From Empedobacter stercoris (GTDB lineage: Bacteria > Bacteroidota > Bacteroidia > Flavobacteriales > Weeksellaceae), in NCBI RefSeq assembly GCF_025244765.1, contig NZ_CP104209.1, positions 186,001-250,000 on the forward strand: 64,000 nt of DNA. Reading direction: 5' to 3'. Both the position numbers and the translations under genes were made by a program. How positions within the stretch are numbered: position 1 is the stretch's first letter; every line of letters starts with the position of its first letter. Below are positions 44,580 to 54,000 of the stretch, in pieces. Below the pieces are notes generated by a model. That model did not search any database. It was not told the DNA's origin and saw only the letters and a program-made list of their open reading frames with translations.

Positions 44580-46128
44580 AGCCCAACGATTTAAATACGT
44601 TTGCTACTTCTTGTTTCAAGACTTCTTCTTGCTGAAACAAGTCTTTCAATTCGGTTTGCAACGACTGCATTTGGGAATCGTAATCGATGTTTTCGTCACG
44701 GTTGACAAACGCAATGTATTTACTTGGTACTAACGAATAATCTTTTTTACGAATTTCTTCTAAAGAAGCACTGTAACAATATTCAGGTTCATTCGCGTAA
44801 GTGGTTTCAACCTCTTTTTGTTGCCAGTTATGATACGTTGCGGCTATTTGCTCAATATCTTGTTCCGAAAACTGAATGAATTTCTTTTCAAACGGTTCTC
44901 CTTTTTGGCGTAAATCCATAAACAAGACTTCACCTTCACGGTTACGATAGTTTTTCACCCCATCGTTTACTTCTACGGTGCGTTCTGTTTTATTACGGTT
45001 CAAAATCCAAAGTGTTACCGAAATATCTGTAGAGTAAAACATCGCTCTTGGTAAAATCACAATCGCTTCAACCAAGTCGTTTTCAATAATTTGTTTACGG
45101 ATTTTGTATTCTTCACCACCACCCGAAAGGGCGCCATTGGCTAAGATAAAACCAGCGACACCGTTTTGCGACAATTTCGAAATCATATTCAAAATCCACG
45201 CATAGTTGGCATTGGATTTTGGAGGAACTTCGTAACCCGTCCAACGCGGATCGTCTGTTAATTCGTTTTCAGCGCGCCAATCTTTTAAATTGAAGGGCGG
45301 ATTTGCCATGATGTAATCGGCTTTCAATTCTTTGTGCTGATCGTCACCAAACGTATCGGCTGCTTTGTTTCCTAAATTGGCAGAAATCCCACGAATGGCT
45401 AAGTTCATTTTTGCCAGTTTAAACGTTGTATTCGTTAATTCTTGTCCGTAGATGGAAATATCTTTTTTGTTTCCTTGATGTTTCTCAATAAACTTCAACG
45501 ATTGTACAAACATACCACCCGAACCACAAGAAGGGTCATAGATTTTTCCTTTGTAGGGTTCAATCATTTCGGCAATCAAGTTTACAATCGACTTTGGGGT
45601 ATAGAATTCTCCTTTTCCCTTTCCTTCGGCAATGGCAAATTTGCTCAAGAAATATTCGTACACACGTCCCACAATATCTTGAGCTTCATCACGAAGCGTA
45701 TCGATGTTGTTGATGGTATCCAACAAAGCCGAAAACTTAGATTGATCTAATCCCAATCGAGAGAAATAATTATCAGGTAATGCACCTTCCAATGATTTGT
45801 TGGTACGCTCTATGGTTTTAAGTGCCGTATCTACTTTAAGCGTAATATCTTCTTGTTTGGCGTTTTCAATAATGTAATCCCATCGCGATTCTTCAGGCAA
45901 ATAGAATACATTTTCTGCCTGATAAAATTCTGGTATTTCTAAGAAGGCTTCTTTACCTTCTGCAATCAATTCTTCTCTGCGTTTGATGAATTTATCACTT
46001 GCAAATTTCAAGAAGATTAAACTCAATACCACGTGTTTATATTCTGAAGGTTCTATCGAACCACGTAATTTATTTGCTGCATCCCACAGGATTTCTTCTG
46101 TACTTTTGGTTTGTACTTTCTTCGCCAT
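44569..46128 (-). CDS. hsdM: Type I restriction methyltransferase HsdM
   Basis: 519-aa N6-adenine methyltransferase. The N-terminal HsdM helical domain opens LWDAANKLRGSIEPSEYKHV; SAM-binding motif I is IYDPSCGSGGMFVQSL and catalytic motif IV is MANPPFNLKDW. First gene of the operon hsdM-hsdS-KAP-hsdR-mcrB-mcrC, so its promoter lies in 46129-46352. The gene is more GC-rich than its neighbours, as is common for conserved hsdM. Confidence 0.95.
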   Translation of the reverse strand: MAKKVQTKSTEEILWDAANKLRGSIEPSEYKHVVLSLIFLKFASDKFIKRREELIAEGKEAFLEIPEFYQAENVFYLPEESRWDYIIENAKQEDITLKVDTALKTIERTNKSLEGALPDNYFSRLGLDQSKFSALLDTINNIDTLRDEAQDIVGRVYEYFLSKFAIAEGKGKGEFYTPKSIVNLIAEMIEPYKGKIYDPSCGSGGMFVQSLKFIEKHQGNKKDISIYGQELTNTTFKLAKMNLAIRGISANLGNKAADTFGDDQHKELKADYIMANPPFNLKDWRAENELTDDPRWTGYEVPPKSNANYAWILNMISKLSQNGVAGFILANGALSGGGEEYKIRKQIIENDLVEAIVILPRAMFYSTDISVTLWILNRNKTERTVEVNDGVKNYRNREGEVLFMDLRQKGEPFEKKFIQFSEQDIEQIAATYHNWQQKEVETTYANEPEYCYSASLEEIRKKDYSLVPSKYIAFVNRDENIDYDSQMQSLQTELKDLFQQEEVLKQEVANVFKSLGYEL

Positions 46129-46352
46129 ATTGTTATTCTGTACTAAAGTTGTAAATATACTAATCGTTTTACTGCTAATAAAATCATAACAAAAGATAAT
46201 TACTTCCTATTAAGCCTATTTGTAATGATAATAACAAACATAAATATTCACAACGTCAAAATAAGTCGTTTGGATAATAAATGTATAACAAAGAGATAGA
46301 ATAGGATAGAAGCTTTTGAAATAAAAAAGTATATTTATCAAAACTTAAATTG

Positions 46353-46760
46353 ATGTGTCAAGTTTATTCTGATGTCACGTTTTGTACCTGTTCTGATTTT
46401 GAAATCGATCAAGTTCAATCATTAAAAAATTACTGGGTTTTGTATCGTTACAATGAAGCGTTAGACCTTGTAATTGTCGGCGAAATAATGTTAGATGATG
46501 TTATTAAAAAGTATAATCCAAATAATTTGGTTGAACTTGTACTAAAAAAACTAAATAACAATACGCTGTTTGATAAATCAATTGATTTTGAAGACAAAGA
46601 TCGGTTGCAAGTTTCGATTGAATTGAATCAAGTAAACCTAAACTATGGGTTCGAATATGAAGCTAATAGTTGGTCAGAAATTGAATATGATTATTTTACT
46701 TGGGCGAATAGTTACGAAGAAAAAAATGGAGGAGAGGTAAAGCTTTACGAATTGTTATAA
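46353..46760 (+). CDS. Conserved unknown protein
   Basis: 135 aa beginning MCQVYSDVTFCTCSDFEIDQ; the in-frame TTG at 46350 is less likely than this ATG. Three Cys residues occur within the first 13 positions, which could bind metal, followed by an acidic helical body and ending YEEKNGGEVKLYELL. I recall no named family. Divergent from hsdM and followed by a bidirectional terminator shared with the next small gene. Confidence 0.65.
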   Translation: MCQVYSDVTFCTCSDFEIDQVQSLKNYWVLYRYNEALDLVIVGEIMLDDVIKKYNPNNLVELVLKKLNNNTLFDKSIDFEDKDRLQVSIELNQVNLNYGFEYEANSWSEIEYDYFTWANSYEEKNGGEVKLYELL

Positions 46761-46770
46761 ATTTATAAAA

Positions 46771-46800
46771 TGAGCCGATTATTTATGCTAATCGGCTCAT
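46771..46800. terminator. Bidirectional terminator
   Basis: TGAGCCGATTA and TAATCGGCTCA form a perfect 11-bp stem around a short loop between two converging genes; a T tract follows on the plus strand. Confidence 0.85.
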
Positions 46801-46805
46801 GTTTT

Positions 46806-47045
46806 TTAATAGTGTAATTTTTTTTCCTTTAGTAAAACCTTTTTCGCGAAAGAAATTGTATTTTCATTTTTAATGATTGAATAGTCAATTTCTCTTGATT
46901 CGAATTGATTAGTTAGTGCTTTTAGAAAGTGAGCTCGTGCAGCAACCCATCCAGTATTACCCACCTCTTTATTGAAGGAGTTAATTACTTCTTGATCTGA
47001 AAGTGAAATCAAGTTTTTTTCAAATTTTTCAGTTAAATTTTCCAT
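46806..47045 (-). CDS. Small unknown protein
   Basis: 79 aa, MENLTEKFEKNLISLSDQEV at the start, charged and helical, with WVAARAHFLKALTNQFESRE in the middle. No family recognised. It is supported by its own terminator and by an upstream inverted repeat (TGATACT 47051-47057 and AGTATCA 47072-47078) just before the start codon that could be an operator. The 200 bp beyond it carry no other gene. Confidence 0.6.
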   Translation of the reverse strand: MENLTEKFEKNLISLSDQEVINSFNKEVGNTGWVAARAHFLKALTNQFESREIDYSIIKNENTISFAKKVLLKEKKLHY

Positions 47046-47245
47046 TGTTTTGATACTTTAATTTATTAAACAGTATCAATCATTAAGAATAAAGGGAGTA
47101 ACAATATTTTGACTGAACAGCCCTCATCGCTTTACCACCGTGGTTTGTTAAACTCGGTTGGTGTACCTTATGTACTCTTGATGATTGAATTATGATATAA
47201 AATTATTGATTATATATAAATTATCAAAATAGTTTATAGTTTTTT

Positions 47246-47704
47246 TTAATTCCTCTTATGCCTCACCAAATCGGTAACCACACCCAAAATAATGACAACA
47301 TCTTCATCTTGTAATTGAATACAATTTTTGTATTTCGGATTTAGAGAAATCAATTGTTTGTTGATGTCATCATAACGTTTGAACGTGTATTCGGAATTGT
47401 TGACCGATACCACAATATCATCATGATGTCTGGGTTCGATATCAGATCGAATGATAAGTAAATCACCTTTCAGATATTCAGGATACATACTTTCGCCACC
47501 CACACGATTAAGATAAGTTGCTTCGGGATGATTCAGTAAAATTTCATCTAAACTAATATTATTTTGTACAAAATCAGCAGCAGGAGAGGGGAAACCTGCT
47601 GAAACATCACCAAAAAATTGAACAAATCGTTTTTCACCATCTGTTTTGATAGGGATATTGATTAACTCTTCTGAGAATTTCGGAACTTGAATAAAATGTA
47701 CCAT
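47246..47704 (-). CDS. umuD: UmuD-like autoprotease subunit of DNA polymerase V
   Basis: 152-aa S24 family protein. The self-cleavage site is Ala-Gly in DVSAGFPSPAADF; the catalytic Ser is in GGESMYPEYLKGD and the Lys in SEYTFKRYDD. Cleaved UmuD' partners UmuC in error-prone lesion bypass. It follows umuC with no gap (umuC stop directly before this ATG), the reverse of the usual umuD-umuC order. Confidence 0.92.
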   Translation of the reverse strand: MVHFIQVPKFSEELINIPIKTDGEKRFVQFFGDVSAGFPSPAADFVQNNISLDEILLNHPEATYLNRVGGESMYPEYLKGDLLIIRSDIEPRHHDDIVVSVNNSEYTFKRYDDINKQLISLNPKYKNCIQLQDEDVVIILGVVTDLVRHKRN

Positions 47705-48973
47705 TTAATAAACATTTAAAATATCTGTAAATCTTGTTGTGTAGCAAGGTGACAATCGTTCTTGCTTCATTTTCCATTTTCTATGTATATCTTGAGAAGC
47801 TAATTTAAGCATATGATCGCCATAATTTGCATTTAATTGATCCATCACACTCATCAACGCTTTATGTTTTGGAGATTCTGTATGAAATAAATTCATCTGT
47901 GCTTGATTATCGGGCGTAATAGCGGAAACGATAACGCCAGCTTTTTTATAATCAGGAACTTTGCCTTCTGCAGGAACCAATTTATCCAATAAAAATAAAG
48001 CTGTTTTTGACAAAACGATACTCGAATTCGAATCAAAATCTAAGGTTGTACTTAATGAGTTTGAAACAAATGATTGCTTTTCATCAAAACGATTGGTCAT
48101 CACAAAAACAGTAATAATGTTGCATTTTGATTGTTCTTTTCTAAGCTTTTCGGCACAAGAAACAGCAAAAGTAGAAACACGCTCTTTCAGATTTTCATAA
48201 TCATTGATTGTTTTCTCAAAACTTCGAGTTGTGGCAATTGATTTTTTGCGTTGAACTTCATCTAATTTTAAAACGCTTTCGCCTAATAATTCTTTTTTCA
48301 AACGCAATTCGACGATGGAGAAATTTCGTTTGATGTATTCATCTTCAAGCAAGGTGAAATCATATGCATTACGACATCCGATATAAGATAAACGTTTAGC
48401 TAAACGTCGTCCAATTCCCCAAATATCCTCACATTTTAACCATTTTAAAGCTTTGTTTATTTTCTCTTTCGAATCAATCATATAAACGCCGTTATGATGT
48501 TTCGGAAATTTCTTCGCAATTCGATTTGCTACTTTAGCTAAAGCCTTTGTAGGAGCAATACCAATACAAACTGGAATTTTGGTAATGGTATATATTTTTT
48601 GTTTAATTTCTTGTGCACATTTCACCAAATCATAGTTATCAAAGCCTTTGAAAAGAAGAAAAGATTCATCAATCGAATAAATTTCAATATCAGGGCAATA
48701 GGATTTCAGAATAGTCATCACACGATTACTCATATCCGCATACAAAGCATAATTTGAAGAGAAAACATTGATTTTATTTAATCTAAAATTATTCTCGTAT
48801 TCAAAAGCAGGAGCACCCATTGGAATTCCTAAATCTTTTGCTTCATTACTGCGTGCAATCACACAACCATCATTGTTAGAAAGTACCACAACTGGCTTTC
48901 CATTCAGCGTCGGATTGAATACTCGTTCGCACGAAGCATAAAAATTATTGCAGTCAACTAAAGCATACATCAT
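47705..48973 (-). CDS. umuC: UmuC-like Y-family DNA polymerase
   Basis: 422-aa translesion polymerase. Catalytic motifs: MYALVDCNNFYASCERVFNP with the first metal Asp, and IEIYSIDESFL with the Asp-Glu pair. Helix-hairpin-helix DIWGIGRRLAKRLSYIG and the little-finger domain follow, ending KMKQERLSPCYTTRF. Normal length. Divergent from the GIY-YIG gene over 90 bp, which should contain promoters for both; I could not identify a damage-response operator with confidence. Confidence 0.93.
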   Translation of the reverse strand: MMYALVDCNNFYASCERVFNPTLNGKPVVVLSNNDGCVIARSNEAKDLGIPMGAPAFEYENNFRLNKINVFSSNYALYADMSNRVMTILKSYCPDIEIYSIDESFLLFKGFDNYDLVKCAQEIKQKIYTITKIPVCIGIAPTKALAKVANRIAKKFPKHHNGVYMIDSKEKINKALKWLKCEDIWGIGRRLAKRLSYIGCRNAYDFTLLEDEYIKRNFSIVELRLKKELLGESVLKLDEVQRKKSIATTRSFEKTINDYENLKERVSTFAVSCAEKLRKEQSKCNIITVFVMTNRFDEKQSFVSNSLSTTLDFDSNSSIVLSKTALFLLDKLVPAEGKVPDYKKAGVIVSAITPDNQAQMNLFHTESPKHKALMSVMDQLNANYGDHMLKLASQDIHRKWKMKQERLSPCYTTRFTDILNVY

Positions 48974-49063
48974 GTTACAAAGTTGAGCAAATAAAGCGCT
49001 ACAAGGTGTCGCGGAAAAGTGTTAAAAAATAATAATTAGAAATTGATTCAGTAAATTTGTGCC

Positions 49064-49870
49064 ATGGTACTGAATGATAGATTGAAAATGTTGGTTGACC
49101 AAGTTCCAAAAAATATTTGTGGCGTGTATTATTTATACAACGACAAGCAAGATATTATCTACATTGGAAAAAGTATTGACATTAGAAAACGATTGATTCA
49201 GCATTTCAAATCACTTGATAAAAAGGAAATTAAACTTCAGCATTTTACGCATTCTATACAATTTGAAAATACAGGAAATGAATTGATTGCTTTGTTGAGA
49301 GAATCTGAATTAATCAAACAAAATCTGCCAATATTTAATCGAGCTCAACGCAAGATTAAGTTCTTTTACGCATTATATAAAGAAATAAATTCGGATGGTT
49401 ATCATGCATTAATTGTGAAGAAAATTGATAACTCTGGGAACGAAATCATTTCATTTACATCACAAAATGAAGCAAAAGATTATTTATTTTACATTACAGA
49501 TAAATATAAGCTTTGTCAAAAAGTAAATGGTTTATATAAAACCAAATCAAGTTGTTTTCAATATAGTTTAGAAGAATGTAATGGAGCTTGTGTAAATAAG
49601 GAAGATGTGAAACTTTACAACAAAAGAGTTCGTCAATTTTTGAAAACAGTGCATTTACCTAAAAAGGACTTTTTATTTGAATTGGTTGGAAGAACTGAAA
49701 ATGAAAAAGGTATTGTATTAATTGAAAAAGGAGTTTACAAAGGTTTTGGCTATTGCGATCATTTACTTGATAATCTAGACGAAATGAAATCATTTATTGA
49801 ACAAAAACAAGATAATAAGGATGTCCGAAAAATCTTATTTCGACATATAAAATCCGAATTATCCAAATAA
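49064..49870 (+). CDS. GIY-YIG nuclease, Cho/UvrC-N-like
   Basis: 268 aa. The GIY-YIG domain is at the N terminus: GVYYLYNDKQDIIYIGKSID, then IRKRLIQHF and a Glu in TGNELIALLRESELIKQ. The second half has a Cys cluster in CFQYSLEECNGACVNKED as in UvrC/Cho-like proteins. Many Bacteroidota homologues are fused to a DnaQ-type exonuclease; this one is not. A -7-like TAAATTTG precedes the start. Neighbours (umuCD, SRAP) indicate DNA damage repair. The gene overlaps the converging SRAP gene by 12 bp. Confidence 0.85.
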   Translation: MVLNDRLKMLVDQVPKNICGVYYLYNDKQDIIYIGKSIDIRKRLIQHFKSLDKKEIKLQHFTHSIQFENTGNELIALLRESELIKQNLPIFNRAQRKIKFFYALYKEINSDGYHALIVKKIDNSGNEIISFTSQNEAKDYLFYITDKYKLCQKVNGLYKTKSSCFQYSLEECNGACVNKEDVKLYNKRVRQFLKTVHLPKKDFLFELVGRTENEKGIVLIEKGVYKGFGYCDHLLDNLDEMKSFIEQKQDNKDVRKILFRHIKSELSK

Positions 49871-50443
49871 ACTCACTTGACCATCTTCACGCTGGTAGCT
49901 GAAATCTGTAAATGGTACAATAGGTTTACAATTAAGCCAATTCATTAAGTTTTCACCATCATTAAATACAACAGGCATTCGATGTTTTGTATTGTGGATA
50001 TAATCCATAATGCCGACAGCTTCAGTCGTAACAATCGTAAACGTGTTATCTGAATACAATCCTGCTAAACACATCAAATTATTGTTGATTCCGATATCAT
50101 ATTTGATTTTGTCTTTGCCTTCGTGTCGCCATTCATAAAAACCATCAACCAATATCACACAACGATTGGTGTAAGCATCTCGAAAAGATGGTTTTTCATC
50201 TATAGTTTCAATACGTGCGTTTAAGGTGTTATTCGAATTAAAATCATTTCCAGCCCAATGCGGAATTAAACCCCATTCCAACAAATGAATAAAATCTTGT
50301 TGATTGGTGATAACAGGCAACTTTGGATGATCAAAACCTTTGAAATGAGGATTTGGCGTAAATGTAACCTCGGGTTTGAATTTCAACCTCGATTTCTTTT
50401 CAATCTGTTCTTTTGTTTTGGTAACTTTTACATGAAAACACAT
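49859..50443 (-). CDS. SRAP-family (YedK/HMCES) abasic-site protein
   Basis: 194 aa. Catalytic Cys2 is in place (MCFHVKV), which requires removal of Met1. The other active-site residues are Asn in LNARIET, Glu in GFYEWRHEG and His in NTKHRMPVVF. SRAP proteins form a thiazolidine crosslink with abasic sites in single-stranded DNA. The usual MCGR start is changed to MCFH. Length is slightly below the 220-aa norm. Located beside umuCD, in keeping with a DNA-damage group. Confidence 0.92.
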   Translation of the reverse strand: MCFHVKVTKTKEQIEKKSRLKFKPEVTFTPNPHFKGFDHPKLPVITNQQDFIHLLEWGLIPHWAGNDFNSNNTLNARIETIDEKPSFRDAYTNRCVILVDGFYEWRHEGKDKIKYDIGINNNLMCLAGLYSDNTFTIVTTEAVGIMDYIHNTKHRMPVVFNDGENLMNWLNCKPIVPFTDFSYQREDGQVSLFG

Positions 50444-50547
50444 AGCATCTACTTTGGAATAAAGGTAATGATTACGACTATAAGAACAATTAAAAATTGA
50501 ATCAATTAAAATGATTGTAGAAGAATTAAAACGAATTTTTTATAAAC

Positions 50548-50564
50548 TTACGGTTTCACGTAAA
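50548..50564. repeat. 17-bp direct repeat, left copy
   Basis: TTACGGTTTCACGTAAA occurs here and at 58100-58116 in the same orientation. The two copies enclose 7.5 kb of restriction, invertase, NADAR and PRTase genes, so they are candidate attachment or insertion-boundary sites. Confidence 0.5.
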
Positions 50565-50615
50565 TCAGATTGTAACGCTCTATGTAGTTTTGTTGTATCA
50601 AGAAAATTAATTGCG

Positions 50616-50789
50616 ATGGGAATATTTGATTTTTTAAAAAAGAAAGAATTTGATAAAATTTCTGAACTCGAAAAAAAGATTATTAGTTTAGAAAATAGTA
50701 ATTCTGAATTGAACTCTAATCTAACTAGATATAACGGAATAATAGATGTAGAATACTATATAAAAACAGAAAAAGAAAATCAACTATAG
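50616..50789 (+). pseudogene. N-terminal fragment resembling a DUF4041/T5orf172 protein
   Basis: 57 codons, MGIFDFLKKKEFDKISELEK followed by a coiled coil and RYNGIIDVE. This resembles the opening of DUF4041-containing proteins that normally continue for several hundred residues into a GIY-YIG-like domain. Here the frame stops after IKTEKENQL, so it is a fragment or a very short protein. It sits between 29-bp direct repeats. Assignment from memory of the pattern only. Confidence 0.45.
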
Positions 50790-51091
50790 AATCAATTGAA
50801 ATGATTGAAGAAGAATTTCCAACGAGTTTGATGTAATTCGTGCATTTTAAACAAACTCACCAATTATGATGAATATCTAAAAAATTATAGGATAAGAGCT
50901 TTTTAAGCATTTTTGATATAAATCTTAGTTTTATTCATTCTTGATGCGGCCAAAATATTATAACAATATTATTATAGAGATAAATATTTAAAAACACTAA
51001 ACTTTATAAGTAATTATTAGATAGTTTTATATGTTAAAATTTTATTTCTTTATAGATATATTGTTATATTTAATAACTAAACTAATATGAA
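50790..51091. other. AT-rich leader of the type IIG gene
   Basis: About 300 bp with no gene. It holds the second 29-bp repeat copy and very AT-rich sequence leading into the type IIG start. I see no strong Shine-Dalgarno or clear operator. Confidence 0.5.
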
Positions 51092-54000
51092 ATGATATCT
51101 ATCGTTAAAGCATTAAATCCCGCTTATCGCCAATTTAAGCCAATCCGCAAAGAAGTTGAAAATTTCAAATCTGAATTATTAGCTTGCTTAGAATCGATTG
51201 GAATTAGTGATAGTAGAAATGAATCTGAAGAACATTTAAAAGAACCTATAAAGAAGTTCTTAACCAATACATTTTATCAAAAGAATTTAATCAATACCAA
51301 AGATCGAATTGATTTAGCTATTTATTTAGATAAGACAGCTAAAAGTGATGTTGGTGTTATTATAGAAGCCAAAAGACCGAGTAATAAAGCCGAATTTATT
51401 TCAACGAATAATATCAATAAAAAAGCGTTACAAGAAGTTTTATTATATTATTTACGCGAACGGATCGATTATAAGAATAATAACATAAAGCAAATTATAG
51501 TTACCAATGGGATTGAATGGTTCTTTTTCAAAGGGGAAGACTTTTACGATTATTTTTATAAAAATACAGAATTAATAAAAGAATATGCGCGTTTCCGTGA
51601 TGGATTAAAAGACACTGCTAAAAACGAGCTATTCTATAAAGAAATAGCCGCAATTTATATTGAGAAGGTAAAAGACAAACTTCCCTATGTACACATTAAA
51701 TTAGACACGAAAGAAATAACAAAATACAATGATACTAAAATTAGTAACCTATATAAATTATTTTCTGATACGCATTTATTAGGTAAATCATTTGGTAATG
51801 ATAGTAATAAGCTAAACAATGATTTCTACAAAGAGTTACTTCATATTATCGGTTTAGAAGAAATAAAAGAGAAAACAGGGTCTAAAAAGATAATTGTAAG
51901 AAAAGATCCTAAAGAACGTGATTATGCTTCTATACTAGAAAATACAATTTATACATTAGAAGATAAAAGTTATCTAGATCGTATAACGAATATACCAAAT
52001 TCTCCAGAGAAAGCTTTCAATGTAGGGTTAGAGTTATGTATTAATTGGATCAACCGTATTCTATTTCTTAAATTACTAGAATCACAGTTAGTCAGTTATA
52101 ACAAATCCAAAGAATACAAATTCTTAAATTTTAATTTTCTAAATGGTTATGATGCTTTAAACGATTTATTCTTTTCAGCATTAGCAAGACCATTAAATGA
52201 AAGACACGATAAAAACAAGGAACGTTTCAAGAATATCCCTTATCTAAACAGTAGTTTGTTTGAACATAGTGAAATGGAGCGTTTAACATTTGATATTACT
52301 GCACTGAAAGATGAAGAAATGCAAGTTTTTTCAGGTACAATTTTAAAAGATAATAACGGTAAAAAATTAAATGGTAAATTAAATACGCTCGATTATATCT
52401 TCCGATTTTTAGATTCATACGATTTTTCGGCTGATGCCAATACAGATATTGAAGATGAACAAAATGGAAAAACCTTAATTAATGCTTCGGTTTTGGGTCT
52501 AATCTTCGAGAAAATTAATGGATACAAAGACGGCTCATTCTATACACCTGGGTACATTACAATGTTTATGTGTAAAGAAGCGATTAGAGAGGCTGTGGTG
52601 GATAAATTCAAAGCAGAATACCATCATTCTATCGAAACTTTTGAAGATGTAAAAGCTTATTGTCAAAGTTTCTTTAAAAAAGAGGATAGAATCAAGTTAA
52701 ATAATACCATCAATACTTTAAAAATATGTGATCCCGCTGTAGGTTCTGGGCACTTTTTAGTTTCTGCTTTAAATGAATTAATTGCTGTAAAAAGTGAATT
52801 AGGAATCCTTTCTAATGAACAAGGTGAAAGAATACCGTGTGAAGTTTCAATTGAAAATGATGAGTTATATATTGCTTATAACGAGGGTGAATTATTCGAG
52901 TATAATCGACAAGATGTAAATAGTCTTCATATTCAAAAAACATTGTTTCATGAAAAACAAACCCTAATTGAGAATTGTTTATTTGGAGTAGATATCAATC
53001 CCAATTCAGTAAATATTTGTCGTTTACGTTTATGGATAGAGCTGTTAAAGAATGCATATTACACAACTGAAGGCGAATTGCAAACATTACCAAATATCGA
53101 TATCAATATTAAATGTGGTAATTCGTTAGTTCACCGATTTAAGCTAGACGACAGTTTAAAACAAGCGTTTAAAAATAAAGAAGTTACATATTCAATAAAC
53201 GACTATAAAACTGCGGTTAGTGAGTACAAACACACGAATAGTAAAGCAAAAAAAGCTGAAGTAGAAACCATTATCCGAAACATCAAAAATAATTTTAGAA
53301 CAACTTTAGATGCTAAAATCAAAGAAAAAATATCTAAAGCCGTAGGTGAATATGAAAACGAAAAATCACGTTTAGATAACTTAACATTATTCGGAGAAAA
53401 GATTAAAAAAGCAGATAGAGACAATTTAAAAAAATTGAAACTAAAAGCAGAGAAATTAACCAAAGAGAAACAAGAAATTTTGGACAATGTCATGTTTCAG
53501 AATAGTTTCGAGTGGCGCTTCGAGTTTCCTGAAGTATTAGCAGATGATGGTTCTTATGTTGGATTTGATGTCATCATCGGGAATCCGCCTTATATTCAAT
53601 TACAAAAAATGAAAGAAGCAAGTAATATGCTTCAAAAATTAAATTATGCTTCATTTGCAAAAACGGGAGACATCTATAGTTTGTTTTACGAATTAGGAAA
53701 TAATATTTTAAAACAAAATGGATGCTTAATTTTTATTACTTCCAATAAGTGGATGCGTGCTGCCTATGGAGAGAGTTTAAGAAAATATTTTATTGAGCAA
53801 ACAAATCCTAAAGTCTTAATTGATTTTGGAGGAATTCAAATATTTGATTCTGCAACAGTTGATACTAATATTCTAATGTTTAAAAAACAACAGAATCAAT
53901 ACCGAACTCTTGCTTGTATCGTAAAAGAAAAAGTAATAAATAATTTGGGGGATTATTTTAGACAAAACCAAACATTAATCGACTTCAATTCATCTGACAG

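Larger units (their letters stand above)
50499..50817. repeat. Pair of 29-bp direct repeats around a gene fragment
   Basis: GAATCAATTAAAATGATTGT and the following AGAAGAATT (50499-50527) recur at 50789-50817 with 27/29 matches, 290 bp apart in the same orientation. They enclose the DUF4041-like fragment, and the first of the two TTACGGTTTCACGTAAA copies lies between them. Confidence 0.6.
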
